From positions 14,689 to 55,008 of the forward strand of contig JAJSDU010000017.1 of assembly GCA_028577615.1 (NCBI GenBank): 40,320 nucleotides of DNA, read 5' to 3'. The notes below the pieces were generated by a model that saw only the letters and a list, made by a program, of their open reading frames with translations, was not told where the DNA came from and did no database searches. Made by a program: the position numbers and the translations under genes. Shown one piece after another: positions 8,896-18,138 of this stretch (within the stretch, counting starts at the first letter, position 1; each line of letters opens with the position of its first letter). The DNA comes from Nitrosomonas sp. Its GTDB lineage: Bacteria > Pseudomonadota > Gammaproteobacteria > Burkholderiales > Nitrosomonadaceae.

Positions 8896-8978
8896 TGAGT
8901 ACTTCGAGCGTGCTGTACATTCATCATTGCATCGTTGCGCGCGCGGATTACGGACCAGATACCGGGGTGATGGCATGA
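8895..8978 (+). CDS. 27-residue mini-ORF linking GNAT and decarboxylase genes
   Basis: ATG 8895 shares its A with the GNAT stop (TAATG), and the TGA stop at 8976-8978 overlaps the decarboxylase ATG (ATGA). The peptide begins MSTSSVLYIHHCIVARADYG and has no recognised family. Exact overlap at both ends suggests translational coupling or a leader peptide, but chance is possible for so short a frame. There is no strong ribosome-binding site of its own apart from coupling. Confidence 0.35.
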   Translation: MSTSSVLYIHHCIVARADYGPDTGVMA

Positions 8979-10951
8979 AAAGGCCACTCAGCCGTGTTCT
9001 GGTGATCAATGATGAAATATTCATACTGAAAGCCTTCATCAAGGGATTGAACGCCGCCGCCAAATCCATCGAAAACCCCTTTGGCATTGTTTTCACCGGC
9101 GTGACAACAGCATGCGAAGCACTGGAATTGATCGAACAGGACGGTGACATTCAGGCGTTGATCATTGACGACAAGCTGTATAGTCTGTCCTCTGAAAACA
9201 GAGATGCACGCAATCTTCAGATAACTGCACTGGAATTGACACAGAAAATTTCCGCGCTGCGTCCTGAATTGAATATTTATGTGTTGATTGCGCAGGAACA
9301 GGAAGGCGAAGTGGTCGATGCGCTTTTTTCCGAAACCGTGGAAGGTTATTTCTACCGCGAGGAACGGGATTATCGTGGCATTTACCGTATTCTCAACGCC
9401 CAGATCCAGGAAAAAGCGCGCACGCCTTTCTATGATCAACTGAAGCATTACGTGCTGATGGCCAAGGACGCCTGGCATACACCGGGACATTCTTCCGGCG
9501 ATTCACTGCGTGACAGCCCCTGGGTCAGCGATTTCTACGAATTTATCGGTGAACACACCTTTCGCGCGGATTTGTCGGTGTCCGTGCCGATGCTCGATTC
9601 ACTGATGGAACCTGCCGGCGTGATCGCGGAGGCGCAGAAACTGGCGGCAAGGGCATTCGGTGCGCGGCGCACCTTTTTTGCGACGAATGGCACGTCGACC
9701 GCCAACAAAGTGATTTTCCAGACGCTGCTGGCGCCGGGCAACAAACTGCTGCTGGATCGCAACTGTCACAAATCGGTGCATCATGGTGTTATTCTGTCGG
9801 GTGCGCATCCGGTTTATCTGGATTCTTCGGTGAACAAAAAATTCAATATTTACGGGCCGGTACCCAGGAAAACGTTATTCGAAGCGATTGAGCAGCACGG
9901 CGATGCCCAGGCGCTGATTCTGACCAGTTGCACATACGACGGATTGCGTTACGATCTGCCGCCGATTATTCAGGCTGCGCACGCCAAAGGCATTAAAGTG
10001 ATCATAGACGAAGCATGGTATGGATTTGCGCGTTTCCACCCGGCTTTTCGTCCCACTGCGCTGGAGGCGGGCGCTGACTACGCGACGCAGAGTACGCACA
10101 AGGTTTTGTCGGCTTTCTCGCAGTCGAGCATGATTCATGTCAATGACCCGGATTTCAACGCGCATCTTTTCCGCGAAAATTTCAACATGCACACGTCCAC
10201 CAGTCCACAATACAGTATGATCGCGAGCCTGGATGTGGGACGCAAACAGGCTGTCATGGAAGGCTACAAATTGCTGGCGCGCACGCTCGAACTGTCCAGG
10301 GAATTGCGCGCGCGGATTAACGCCACCGGTGTGTTTCAGGTGCTGGAGCTTGCCGACCTGTTGCCGGACGAATTACAGAACGACAATATCCAGCTGGATC
10401 CGACGAAAGTGACCGTGGACATTTCGCGTTGCGGACTGACGGTGGAAGAGCTGATTCAGGAACTGTTCGAGCACTACAATATTCAAGTGGAGAAATCGAC
10501 GTTTAACACGCTCACGCTATTGCTGACGATCGGCACCACGCGAAGCAAGGTTTCACGGTTGTACGACGCGTTGATGCGTATCGCGCGCAAAAACCGCGCG
10601 CCGCGCCGTATTTACCGGACGGTGGAGATACCGTGTTTCACGGCGCTCAAATATTTGCCGCGCGATGCATTTTATTGTGGTGGCGAATTGGTGCCACTGG
10701 TGGATGAAAAAGACAGCATCAATCCGGATCTGGTTGAGCGGGTATGCGCGGATCAGATTACGCCGTACCCGCCCGGGATCCCGGTGCTGGTTCCCGGTCA
10801 GGTGATTACGCACGAAATAACGCGCTATCTGGTCGGCATGCTGCATTCGCAGAAACGCATCGAAATACATGGCATTGTTTATGATGGTTATCTACCCTGT
10901 ATCAGGCTGCTGACCGCAGCGGAAGAAAAAGACCTGAAAAGACTGATTTAG
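8975..10951 (+). CDS. PLP-dependent Orn/Lys/Arg decarboxylase (fold type I)
   Basis: A 658-residue protein from ATG 8975, chosen over an upstream in-frame TTG at 8927 because a GGGGTG site precedes it. The N-terminal ~130 residues (RVLVINDEIFILKAF...) form the response-regulator-like wing domain of this family. The central aminotransferase-like domain contains HTPGHSSGDS, the TNGTSTANK stretch, IIDEAWYGFARFHP and STHKVLS, where Lys376 should bind PLP. The C-terminal domain has PPGIPVLVPGQVI. The biodegradative E. coli enzymes are roughly 710-755 residues, so this one is shorter. It removes CO2 from a basic amino acid to give a polyamine or diamine; which one cannot be told from sequence. Confidence 0.88.
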   Translation: MKRPLSRVLVINDEIFILKAFIKGLNAAAKSIENPFGIVFTGVTTACEALELIEQDGDIQALIIDDKLYSLSSENRDARNLQITALELTQKISALRPELNIYVLIAQEQEGEVVDALFSETVEGYFYREERDYRGIYRILNAQIQEKARTPFYDQLKHYVLMAKDAWHTPGHSSGDSLRDSPWVSDFYEFIGEHTFRADLSVSVPMLDSLMEPAGVIAEAQKLAARAFGARRTFFATNGTSTANKVIFQTLLAPGNKLLLDRNCHKSVHHGVILSGAHPVYLDSSVNKKFNIYGPVPRKTLFEAIEQHGDAQALILTSCTYDGLRYDLPPIIQAAHAKGIKVIIDEAWYGFARFHPAFRPTALEAGADYATQSTHKVLSAFSQSSMIHVNDPDFNAHLFRENFNMHTSTSPQYSMIASLDVGRKQAVMEGYKLLARTLELSRELRARINATGVFQVLELADLLPDELQNDNIQLDPTKVTVDISRCGLTVEELIQELFEHYNIQVEKSTFNTLTLLLTIGTTRSKVSRLYDALMRIARKNRAPRRIYRTVEIPCFTALKYLPRDAFYCGGELVPLVDEKDSINPDLVERVCADQITPYPPGIPVLVPGQVITHEITRYLVGMLHSQKRIEIHGIVYDGYLPCIRLLTAAEEKDLKRLI

Positions 10952-11119
10952 TGCAAAAGGCCGTTACTGGGCCCGTTCGCCATGCAGGTTGAATACGAAA
11001 CAAAATATTTCCATCATCGATCAAACCGGTTCTTTATAATCCCGTAGCTTACTTTTCCTCGGCGGGAAAAGCATTGGTCTGAAATTCTGGGACGCGACAA
11101 ATAAAAAGAGAGTGGCATT

Positions 11120-12052
11120 ATGATCATTAAAGAAAAGGTTGCTTGGCTGCGGCTTTTGTTTTATTTCAGAGGAACCAGTTTTGAAAAGACCTGGCCGCGA
11201 ATCCTGGCGGTGACAGTCGTATCCGTCATCGTTACCTATGTGGAGTTGTACTACAACATTCAGAACTACACGCTGACGACGACGCCGTTTACGCTGATCG
11301 GTATCGCACTGGGCATTTTTCTGGGGTTTCGCAACAGTGCGGCTTATGACCGGTTCTGGGAGGGGCGCAAGCTGTGGGGGGCGCTGGTCAATACTGCGCG
11401 TACGCTTGCGCGGCAGGCGTATTCACTGATTGATGCGCGGCAGGATGACAAAGCGTTGATGGGTTTCCGGGAAAAGTTTGTCCGTCGGGTGATTGCATTT
11501 GTGCATGCTCTGCGCTGCCATTTACGCCATGAAGATCCGGCGGTGGATATTGAGAAATTTCTTTCACAGCAGGATTTCACGGCGGTGATTGCATCAACCC
11601 ACCGCCCGTTGGCCATTTTGCAGCAGCTTGGCCGCGATCTGGCCTATGCGCGCAATCAGGGCTGGCTGCATGAATTGAATGCGCCGTTTATCGATGCGCA
11701 GCTGGCTGAACTGTCAAACATTCTCGGCGCTTGCGAGCGCATCAACAATACGCCGATTCCGTTTACTTACAGCATATTGATTCATCGTATCGTAGCGGCA
11801 TATTGTTTTTTTCTGCCGTTCGGACTGGTTGAAGTCAGTGGTATCCTGACGCCGGCTGTTGTTTTATTCATTTCCTATGCGTTTCTTGAACTTGATGCGA
11901 TTGGCGATGAAATTGAAAATCCTTTTGGCAAAGATCCCAATGATCTGCCGCTATCCACTATTTCGCGCACCATAGAGAGCAATCTGCTGGAACTCATTGA
12001 CAGCCCGGAGCGTCCGGAACCACTCAAACCCGTGAATAATATCCTGTTGTGA
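11120..12052 (+). CDS. Bestrophin-family anion channel protein
   Basis: A 310-residue inner-membrane protein of the bestrophin/UPF0187 family. Near the N-terminus are FRGTSFEKTWPRIL and a membrane helix (~28-48). The signature FTLIGIALGIFLGFRNSAAYDRFWEGRKLWG (~76-106) is strongly conserved in the family. Two more hydrophobic helices lie at ~222-260, with the late ENPFGKDPNDLPL motif. Bacterial homologues form pentameric ion channels, anion- or cation-selective depending on the member, so selectivity here is open. An AGAGAGTGG purine run precedes the ATG. The gene stands alone and converges on the yadG-like ATPase gene. Confidence 0.87.
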   Translation: MIIKEKVAWLRLLFYFRGTSFEKTWPRILAVTVVSVIVTYVELYYNIQNYTLTTTPFTLIGIALGIFLGFRNSAAYDRFWEGRKLWGALVNTARTLARQAYSLIDARQDDKALMGFREKFVRRVIAFVHALRCHLRHEDPAVDIEKFLSQQDFTAVIASTHRPLAILQQLGRDLAYARNQGWLHELNAPFIDAQLAELSNILGACERINNTPIPFTYSILIHRIVAAYCFFLPFGLVEVSGILTPAVVLFISYAFLELDAIGDEIENPFGKDPNDLPLSTISRTIESNLLELIDSPERPEPLKPVNNILL

Positions 12053-12155
12053 CCTGGATACGTGAAATAATCAGTCGCGCAGGATGATCTGGCCGGCTCA
12101 AACTAAAAAATCTCCGGGAAAACCGGGCCGATTCAGGAACCAACCCCATGATTTT

Positions 12156-13061
12156 TCAACCATGACGATGCATCAAATTAACAAAAACATCTTCAAGATC
12201 GGGCTGCTGTAATTGCATTTCCAGAATCTGAACATGCGACTGGCGTAATTCGGTGAGTACCGCTTCGATCTGCGCGTACGCGTCGATTTTCAATTCGTGA
12301 AGACCATTGTGATAGCCAGTCTGTTTTTCCTGCACGGCGGCGGGCAACAGATCCGGCTGCAAACGCAGACGCAATGTATAACCTGCGGTCATGGCGGTAA
12401 TCAGCTGTTGCATGCTGTTTAGGGCGATAATTTTTCCTTGCTTCAGCATTGCCACACGGTTGCACAATGCTTCGGCCTCTTCCAGATAGTGCGTTGTCAA
12501 TACAATGGTATGTCCCGCCTTGTTGAGCTGGCGGATGAAATTCCAGAGTGATTGGCGCAGTTCCACATCCACGCCTGCCGTCGGTTCATCCAGAATGATG
12601 ACCGGCGGCTTGTGTACCAATGCCTGCGCCACCATGACGCGCCGTTTCATACCGCCAGACAGCGCGCGCATATTGACATCCGCTTTATCCGTCAGATCCA
12701 GCCGGTCGATAATTTCAGCGATCCAAGCGTTGTTTCCGCGAATACCATAATAACCCGATTGAATCTGAAGCGTTTCCCGAACGGTAAAGAACGGATCAAA
12801 AACCAGTTCCTGCGGCACCACGCCGAGCAGCCGCCGGGCCTCCCGATACTGTTGAATTACGTGCCGGCCCATGATGCGAACAGATCCGCTGTCGGCAATG
12901 GCCAATCCGGCAATGACGTTGATCAGCGTGGTTTTGCCAGCGCCATTGGGGCCCAGCAAGGCAAAGAACTCACCTTCGTGAATGTCGAGCTCGACGTGAT
13001 CAAGCGCGCAGACAGAACCGAAACACTTACATATCTGCTTGACTTCGATAGCGGTTGTCAT
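12156..13061 (-). CDS. ABC transporter ATP-binding protein, YadG type
   Basis: A 301-residue ABC ATPase. The Walker A is GPNGAGKTT, the Q-loop region VVPQELVFDPFFTV, the signature ALSGGMKRR, the Walker B VIILDEP, and the switch histidine is in TTHYLEEAE. The C-terminal ~80 residues are the accessory region usual for ABC-2 partners. The FDPFFTVRETL stretch is characteristic of YadG-like exporters. In many betaproteobacteria this gene follows mlaFEDCB and is followed at once by its YadH-type permease. Here it is the last gene of the unit, followed by the convergent bestrophin gene. A matching permease lies at 36402-37157. Confidence 0.9.
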   Translation of the reverse strand: MTTAIEVKQICKCFGSVCALDHVELDIHEGEFFALLGPNGAGKTTLINVIAGLAIADSGSVRIMGRHVIQQYREARRLLGVVPQELVFDPFFTVRETLQIQSGYYGIRGNNAWIAEIIDRLDLTDKADVNMRALSGGMKRRVMVAQALVHKPPVIILDEPTAGVDVELRQSLWNFIRQLNKAGHTIVLTTHYLEEAEALCNRVAMLKQGKIIALNSMQQLITAMTAGYTLRLRLQPDLLPAAVQEKQTGYHNGLHELKIDAYAQIEAVLTELRQSHVQILEMQLQQPDLEDVFVNLMHRHG

Positions 13062-13131
13062 TGATGAAACCGGGAAAAAGTATTGGTGCCGACAATTGAC
13101 CGGAGCGCAGACCAGGGGGTGTCAACACCCA

Positions 13132-13422
13132 CTAATGATCCGACACAGGAACTAAAATTGATGTGACGTCATAGAGTTGCATCAGACTTTCGAGGCTTGC
13201 CGGAAAATGAACGAACTTTAACCGGCAGTCTTTCCGGTCGGCCGCGCGCTGCCATTCAAGCAACATGCTGATAGTGGTTGAATCAACCTCGGTGACTTTC
13301 TGCAGATCAACGTACAGCAGATTGCTGTCCAGCAGTTCAATGCCCTGCCGTGTCAGGCCAGCGACGTTATGAACCGTCACGCCGCCTTCGACAACAAGCG
13401 TATTGCCATCGCGATATATCAT
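13132..13422 (-). CDS. mlaB: MlaB-like STAS-domain protein
   Basis: A 96-residue cytoplasmic STAS domain with the characteristic DLQKVTEVDSTTISMLLEW loop-helix, equivalent to the conserved D-S-[ST] region of MlaB. In the Mla pathway MlaB binds the MlaF ATPase and stabilises the MlaFEDB complex. The position, 53 bases after mlaC and in the order mlaF-E-D-C-B, supports the call more than the weak sequence signature alone. The ATG at 13422 is the first suitable start in frame. Confidence 0.85.
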   Translation of the reverse strand: MIYRDGNTLVVEGGVTVHNVAGLTRQGIELLDSNLLYVDLQKVTEVDSTTISMLLEWQRAADRKDCRLKFVHFPASLESLMQLYDVTSILVPVSDH

Positions 13423-13475
13423 GCTGTATCCATTATGCGTGATGATTCGCCTGAGAGAGTATACCGAGACTGCTG

Positions 13476-14102
13476 TTACCGGCTACCTTCGAGAGAACGA
13501 TTCTTATCCGCCAGGGTTTTTATCAGTCCATCAACGCCGCCCCTGCGGATTTGACTGCTGAACGAACCGCGATAATTCGTCACCAAACTGACTCCAGCGA
13601 CGGTAACGTCGTAGACTTTCCAGCCATCTGAACCCTTTTCCATACTGTAATCAATCGGCACAGGCTCTCTGCCTTGCTTCTGGAAAACCGTTGTCCTGAC
13701 TGTCGTATCACTGTTGTTACCAAGATTTGCAACCGGATTAACCTTGACGGTTTCATCGCGGTAGGTGGTCAGCGCATTCGAGTAGGTTCTGACCAGCAGT
13801 GTCCTGAATTCGTTTACAATCGTTTGTTGTTGTTCAGGTGTCGCGTCAGACCAGTGCTTTCCCATGGCCAGCCGCGTCATGCGGTTAAAGTTAAAATGCG
13901 GCAGAATCTTGATTTCGATCAGATCCAGCATTTTTTCCTTGTCACCATTTCTAAGCGCTTCATCCTGCTTAATAATATCAAGCACTTCACGAACGGTTTG
14001 GTCGACAAGCCGATCGGGCGCCATTGCCCATGCCGGGAACACGAGCAATTGAGCAAGCAATAAAACAACCCAGAAGATCATCACACGTGTGTATTTTTTC
14101 AT
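13476..14102 (-). CDS. mlaC: MlaC periplasmic phospholipid-binding protein
   Basis: A 208-residue protein with a signal peptide (basic MKKYTR, hydrophobic core ~8-24, ending PAWA). The body has the MlaC/Ttg2D fold: ILPHFNFNRMTRLAMGKHW, TPEQQQTIVNEFRTLLVRTYSNAL and GWKVYDVTVAGVSLVTNYRGSF, all strongly conserved in the family. It shuttles phospholipid through the periplasm between the outer membrane and the MlaFEDB complex. It lies between mlaD and mlaB. No mlaA (VacJ) is seen in the operon, although many betaproteobacteria have it close by. Confidence 0.93.
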   Translation of the reverse strand: MKKYTRVMIFWVVLLLAQLLVFPAWAMAPDRLVDQTVREVLDIIKQDEALRNGDKEKMLDLIEIKILPHFNFNRMTRLAMGKHWSDATPEQQQTIVNEFRTLLVRTYSNALTTYRDETVKVNPVANLGNNSDTTVRTTVFQKQGREPVPIDYSMEKGSDGWKVYDVTVAGVSLVTNYRGSFSSQIRRGGVDGLIKTLADKNRSLEGSR

Positions 14103-14171
14103 TGTTCCCTCACTTCTTCATTCCGTAATCGATATTGAATTAAAAAAACAGTTTTTTGAGAGCCCTGTGAG

Positions 14172-14642
14172 CTAAAAGTCATTATCTTCCGATGCCTTGT
14201 CAAACAGGAAGCGTCCGATCATTTCTTCCAGCACCATGGCGGAATTGGTTTTCATTATTGTATCACCTTCCTTGAGCATCGCTTCATCACCGCCCGCCGC
14301 AAGTCCAATATACTGCTCTCCCAGCAAACCGGCCGTCAGGATACTGGCAAACGTATCCCTGGGAAATTGATAGCGACTATCGATATTCATCGTTACAATC
14401 GCATCATACGTACTGGTGCTGAACTGAATATCGGCGACACGGCCAACCACTACGCCCGAGCTTTTAACCGGCGCCCGGATCTTGAGACCGCCGATGTTGT
14501 CAAAATTACCTTTAATAACATAGCTGTCTGCAATGCCATAAGTATCCAGATTGCCTACTTTCAGACTTAAAAACATCAATGCGGCAATGCCGGCCATCAC
14601 AAACAATCCTACCCAGAAATCCAATGTCCTGCGTTGTATCAC
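14172..14642 (-). CDS. mlaD: MlaD, MCE-domain lipid-binding subunit
   Basis: A 156-residue protein with one N-terminal membrane helix (DFWVGLFVMAGIAALMFLSL, ~8-27) and one MCE domain (~38-118). The domain carries the family motif GGLKIRAPVKSSGVVVGRV and AGLLGEQYIGL. MlaD forms a hexameric ring on the periplasmic side of the inner membrane, guiding lipid between MlaC and MlaE. The start is GTG 14642, one base after the mlaE stop, with AGAGGAA upstream, so translation is probably coupled. Confidence 0.93.
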   Translation of the reverse strand: MIQRRTLDFWVGLFVMAGIAALMFLSLKVGNLDTYGIADSYVIKGNFDNIGGLKIRAPVKSSGVVVGRVADIQFSTSTYDAIVTMNIDSRYQFPRDTFASILTAGLLGEQYIGLAAGGDEAMLKEGDTIMKTNSAMVLEEMIGRFLFDKASEDNDF

Positions 14643-14643
14643 T

Positions 14644-15438
14644 TTATATTCCTCTAAACATGAAAGCCGTCAGGATAAAATCAAGTCCCAGTATCACCAG
14701 CGAAGACGTCACCACGGTGCGCGTTGTTGCGCCTGATACGCCCTCGGCTGTTGGTGGTGAATCATATCCTTCAAAGACAGCAATAGCCGTTACCGCCACA
14801 CCGAAAAAACAGCTTTTAATAAAACCGTTGAGTATGTCAATCCTGAAATCAACGTTACTTTGCATCTGTGACCAGAATGAACCGGCGTCTACACCGATAA
14901 ACGTAACGGTAACGAGATACCCGCCGAATACGCCCATCACCGAAAAAATGGCTGCCAGAAACGGCATGGAAATCACGCCGGCCCAGAAACGCGGCGCAAC
15001 GACACGCGCCACCGGGTCGACGGCCATCATTCCCATTGCGGCCAATTGTTCTGTTGCTTTCATCAGGCCGATCTCGGCAGTAATCGCCGAGCCTGCGCGG
15101 CTGGCGAACAGCAGCGCGGCAACCACCGGCCCGAGTTCGCGTACCAGTGACAGCGCAACCAATGTGCCGACGGCTGATTCAGAGCCATATTTCTGCAATG
15201 TCTCGTAACCCTGTAAACCCAGTACCATGCCGACAAAAAGCCCCGATACCACGATGATGATCAGCGACAAAACACCGACATAATAAAGTTCGCGAATGAC
15301 CAGGCCGAAACGCCTGAAACTGGTTCCGGATTTTAGCAGCACCAGCAGAAAAAATCGTGTGGCATGCCCCAGCTGCCAGATACCTTCGGTGGTGCGGTGA
15401 CCGACGCCGCGAATACTCGCGGCAAGATGCTTAAACAA
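14644..15438 (-). CDS. mlaE: MlaE permease
   Basis: A 264-residue inner-membrane permease of the MlaE/YrbE family with five or six hydrophobic helices. Diagnostic segments are GLFVGMVLGLQGYETLQKYG, SLVRELGPVVAALLFASRAGSAITAEIGLM and EQLAAMGMMAVDPVARVVAPR. It overlaps mlaF by eight bases and is followed after one base by mlaD, so all three should be translated from one transcript. It forms the membrane core of the phospholipid transporter that keeps outer-membrane lipid asymmetry. Confidence 0.94.
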   Translation of the reverse strand: MFKHLAASIRGVGHRTTEGIWQLGHATRFFLLVLLKSGTSFRRFGLVIRELYYVGVLSLIIIVVSGLFVGMVLGLQGYETLQKYGSESAVGTLVALSLVRELGPVVAALLFASRAGSAITAEIGLMKATEQLAAMGMMAVDPVARVVAPRFWAGVISMPFLAAIFSVMGVFGGYLVTVTFIGVDAGSFWSQMQSNVDFRIDILNGFIKSCFFGVAVTAIAVFEGYDSPPTAEGVSGATTRTVVTSSLVILGLDFILTAFMFRGI

Positions 15439-16243
15439 GTGCTTTCTCCAGGTTTAAATCCCGGCGATAAGACTGCGCGGGATAATGAAAAGGCACAGGG
15501 CCGTCGACTTCGCCGTGTACGAACTGGTGAACAAACGGCGCTACGGAATCCCTGACCTCTGCCGGCGTGCCATGTGCGGCGATGACGCCATCCGCGATAA
15601 AGTAGACGTAATCGACAATTTTCAATGACTCCTGCACATCATGCGTCACAATGACCGATGTCATGCCAAGTGTGTCAGTCATGCGCCGGATCAGGCTGCC
15701 AATCACACCCAGCGATATCGGATCCAGTCCGGTGAATGGTTCGTCATACATGATCAGCATCGGATCGAGCGCAATCGAACGTGCCAGCGCTACGCGGCGC
15801 GCCATGCCGCCGGATAGTTCAGCCGGCATCAGATGGTGCGCGCCACGCAGACCTACAGCGTGCAGTTTCATCAGTACCAGATCGCGGATCATGGATTCCG
15901 GTAGATCGGTGTGTTCGCGCATTTGAAAAGCGACATTGTCAAACACGGACAGGTCGGTAAATAATGCGCCAAACTGAAACAACATGCCCATTTTGCGACG
16001 TATCTCGAACAGTGCGTCACGATCCAGTTGATGGACAACCTGACCGGAAACCTTGACATAGCCGGACGACGGAACAACTTCACCGCCAATCAGTCTCAGC
16101 AACGTCGTTTTTCCCGATCCGCTGCCGCCCATGATAGCGATCACCTGCCCACGCTTCATGGTCATGTTGATGCCTTTCAGAATCGGGCGCGTATTGTAGG
16201 AAAAATTCAGATCGCTGACTTCCACCAGAACTTCGGGTGTCAT
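15431..16243 (-). CDS. mlaF: MlaF ATPase
   Basis: A 270-residue ABC ATPase. The Walker A is GGSGSGKTT, the Q-loop region GMLFQFGALFTDLSVFDNVAF (typical for MlaF), the signature ELSGGMARR, the Walker B MLIMYDEPFTGLDP, and the switch is VTHDVQE. It is the first gene of the mla operon and powers MlaE. The last ~25 residues form the extension that clasps a neighbouring subunit in MlaF dimers. A 100-base gap to the upstream symporter stop leaves room for a promoter, but I could not pick one with confidence. Confidence 0.94.
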   Translation of the reverse strand: MTPEVLVEVSDLNFSYNTRPILKGINMTMKRGQVIAIMGGSGSGKTTLLRLIGGEVVPSSGYVKVSGQVVHQLDRDALFEIRRKMGMLFQFGALFTDLSVFDNVAFQMREHTDLPESMIRDLVLMKLHAVGLRGAHHLMPAELSGGMARRVALARSIALDPMLIMYDEPFTGLDPISLGVIGSLIRRMTDTLGMTSVIVTHDVQESLKIVDYVYFIADGVIAAHGTPAEVRDSVAPFVHQFVHGEVDGPVPFHYPAQSYRRDLNLEKALV

Positions 16244-16343
16244 AAGGCTATTCGCTCATTGGCGGAGAATGTGAATGGATATTGCTGATTCGAATACAGT
16301 TTGGAATTGCACATGGCGTTTCGCCCATCGGATTGAACAATAA

Positions 16344-17783
16344 TCATGGATGCGTGTTAATGTCCCGTAAATAAATGTGAAGATCTTTTTTGATTTCTGG
16401 TGCGAGCAGATACAATCCGATAATGTTCGGTATCGCCATGGCGAACACCATGGCATCGGTGAACAGGATGATATTCGACAATTGCGTCGCCGAACCGATG
16501 ACGATGAAAAAACAAAACAGGATTTTATAAATATTTTCAACGATGTCGTACTCGCCGAAAAGATAGGTTGCGCCTTTCAACCCGTAATAAGACCATGAAA
16601 TCATGGTTGAATAGGCGAACAGGAAAACAGTTGCCGATAACACAAAGGGAAACCAGGTTATCCCGGATTCAAATGCGCGCGATGTCAATGCCACGCCTTC
16701 CATGCCATCACTTTCGATATACGCACCTGAAATCACGATGACCAGCGCAGTGACCATACAAATCACCACAGTGTCGATAAACGGCCCGAGCATACCGACC
16801 ATACCCTGACTGACCGGTTGATCTGTTTTAACCGCGCTGTGCGCAATCGACGACGAACCCAGCCCCGCTTCATTGGAAAACGTCGCGCGCTGCACGCCCA
16901 TCAGCAAGGCGCCCATCAATGCGCCGATTCCCGCTTCCGGATAAAGCGCCATTTCCAGAATGGTCATCATCGCGCCGGGTATCGCGTCGTAATGTAAACC
17001 AATAACGAAGATACCGGCCACGATATAGATGATCGCCATCAGCGGCACGACACGGCTGGCCACGGCCGCAATCCATTTGATCCCGCCGATAATCACAAGG
17101 CCGACGAGTACGGCCATGAAAACACCGAACATCCAGCCTCTTTCTGACAAAACGCCGTTCTCACCGCCCGTTACAATCAAAGCCTGCTGATAGGCCTGAT
17201 TCGCCTGAAACAGGCCGCCTGCGCCAATCGCGCCGCCAACGCAGCACAACGCAAACAATCCCGCCATAAACCGGCCCAATCGCGGTTTTCCATATTGATC
17301 AAACGCGGCGCGCAAATAGTACATCGGCCCGCCTGAAATGGCTTCTGGATGTTTCTTGGATCCGTGCTGACGATACTTCACGCCCAGCGTAACTTCAATG
17401 AATTTCGTCGACATACCAAAAACACCCATCACCGCCATCCAGAATGCCGCTCCGGGCCCGCCGACAGAAATTGCCACTGCGACGCCCGCGATGTTGCCCA
17501 ATCCTACAGTGCCGGACAGCGAGGTCATCAGTGCCTGGAAACGATCAATCTGTCCATCGACGTTCTGATGATCATATTTGCCCTGCAATACCGCGATGCC
17601 ATGCGTAAAATATCGCACATTGATGAAGTTGAAATAAAACGTAAAGAAAAGCGCAGCGATCACCAGCCAGATCAATACCAGCTTAATTTCCAGTCCCAGC
17701 AGCGGTATGCTATAAAAAATGACCGACGCAACCGCGTTTGAAACGGGTTCAAAAGCAGTATCGATAATTCTGTCAATTTCCAT
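16344..17783 (-). CDS. Sodium:alanine symporter (AGCS family)
   Basis: A 479-residue polytopic membrane protein with about ten hydrophobic helices. The family signature is SGTVGLGNIAGVAVAISVGGPGAAFWM (~89-115), followed by GVKYRQHG and SGGPMYYL. The late QRATFSNEAGLGSSSIAHSA is another AGCS hallmark. Members bring in alanine, glycine or related amino acids with sodium. Near the C-terminus are AYSTMISWSYYGLKGATYLFG and the last helices. The start has a GGGAG site, about eleven bases upstream. It lies in the same direction as mlaF but 100 bases away, so co-transcription is possible but not shown. Confidence 0.92.
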   Translation of the reverse strand: MEIDRIIDTAFEPVSNAVASVIFYSIPLLGLEIKLVLIWLVIAALFFTFYFNFINVRYFTHGIAVLQGKYDHQNVDGQIDRFQALMTSLSGTVGLGNIAGVAVAISVGGPGAAFWMAVMGVFGMSTKFIEVTLGVKYRQHGSKKHPEAISGGPMYYLRAAFDQYGKPRLGRFMAGLFALCCVGGAIGAGGLFQANQAYQQALIVTGGENGVLSERGWMFGVFMAVLVGLVIIGGIKWIAAVASRVVPLMAIIYIVAGIFVIGLHYDAIPGAMMTILEMALYPEAGIGALMGALLMGVQRATFSNEAGLGSSSIAHSAVKTDQPVSQGMVGMLGPFIDTVVICMVTALVIVISGAYIESDGMEGVALTSRAFESGITWFPFVLSATVFLFAYSTMISWSYYGLKGATYLFGEYDIVENIYKILFCFFIVIGSATQLSNIILFTDAMVFAMAIPNIIGLYLLAPEIKKDLHIYLRDINTHP

Positions 17784-18138
17784 TAAATTTTAAAAACTCC
17801 CTGGCCTGGCGCTGCTGCAAGGCGTGTCTCACATTAAAACGTCTCCAATAAGATTCCGATAACGAAAAGCAAAGTTAGAAAGCGCTTTTTTCAGTGCATG
17901 TGTTTTGATTTATATATGCTTTAATGAAAACCTGATGCGCAGATTGCACGGTGTTCTGTGATCAAAGCGTAGTTTCAGCAGTGCGATGGTTTTATTTCAC
18001 TGATATGCGCTGCATGCTTCTCTTTGCCAGACTTAAAGCCCCGTAATTGTGCCATATTTTCAAGTCAAACGCATTTTTCGCGTATAACCATGATGAATAC
18101 AGACCATTACCTTATGGCAGAAAAGGATTAGCACTCAC
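17784..18138. other. Divergent intergenic region
   Basis: This 355-base A/T-rich gap lies between the symporter (minus) and the nuclease gene (plus), so it must hold both promoters. A TTGATT...TATATG/TTTAAT region at ~17907-17925 looks promoter-like, but spacing is ambiguous and I do not assign exact sites. I see no gene or clear repeat. Confidence 0.4.

Noticed and set aside
12105-12135. Possible terminator of the YadG-type gene (CCGG stem with T run on the minus strand)
   Set aside because: The stem is only four base pairs; the T run is present but the hairpin is too weak to claim.
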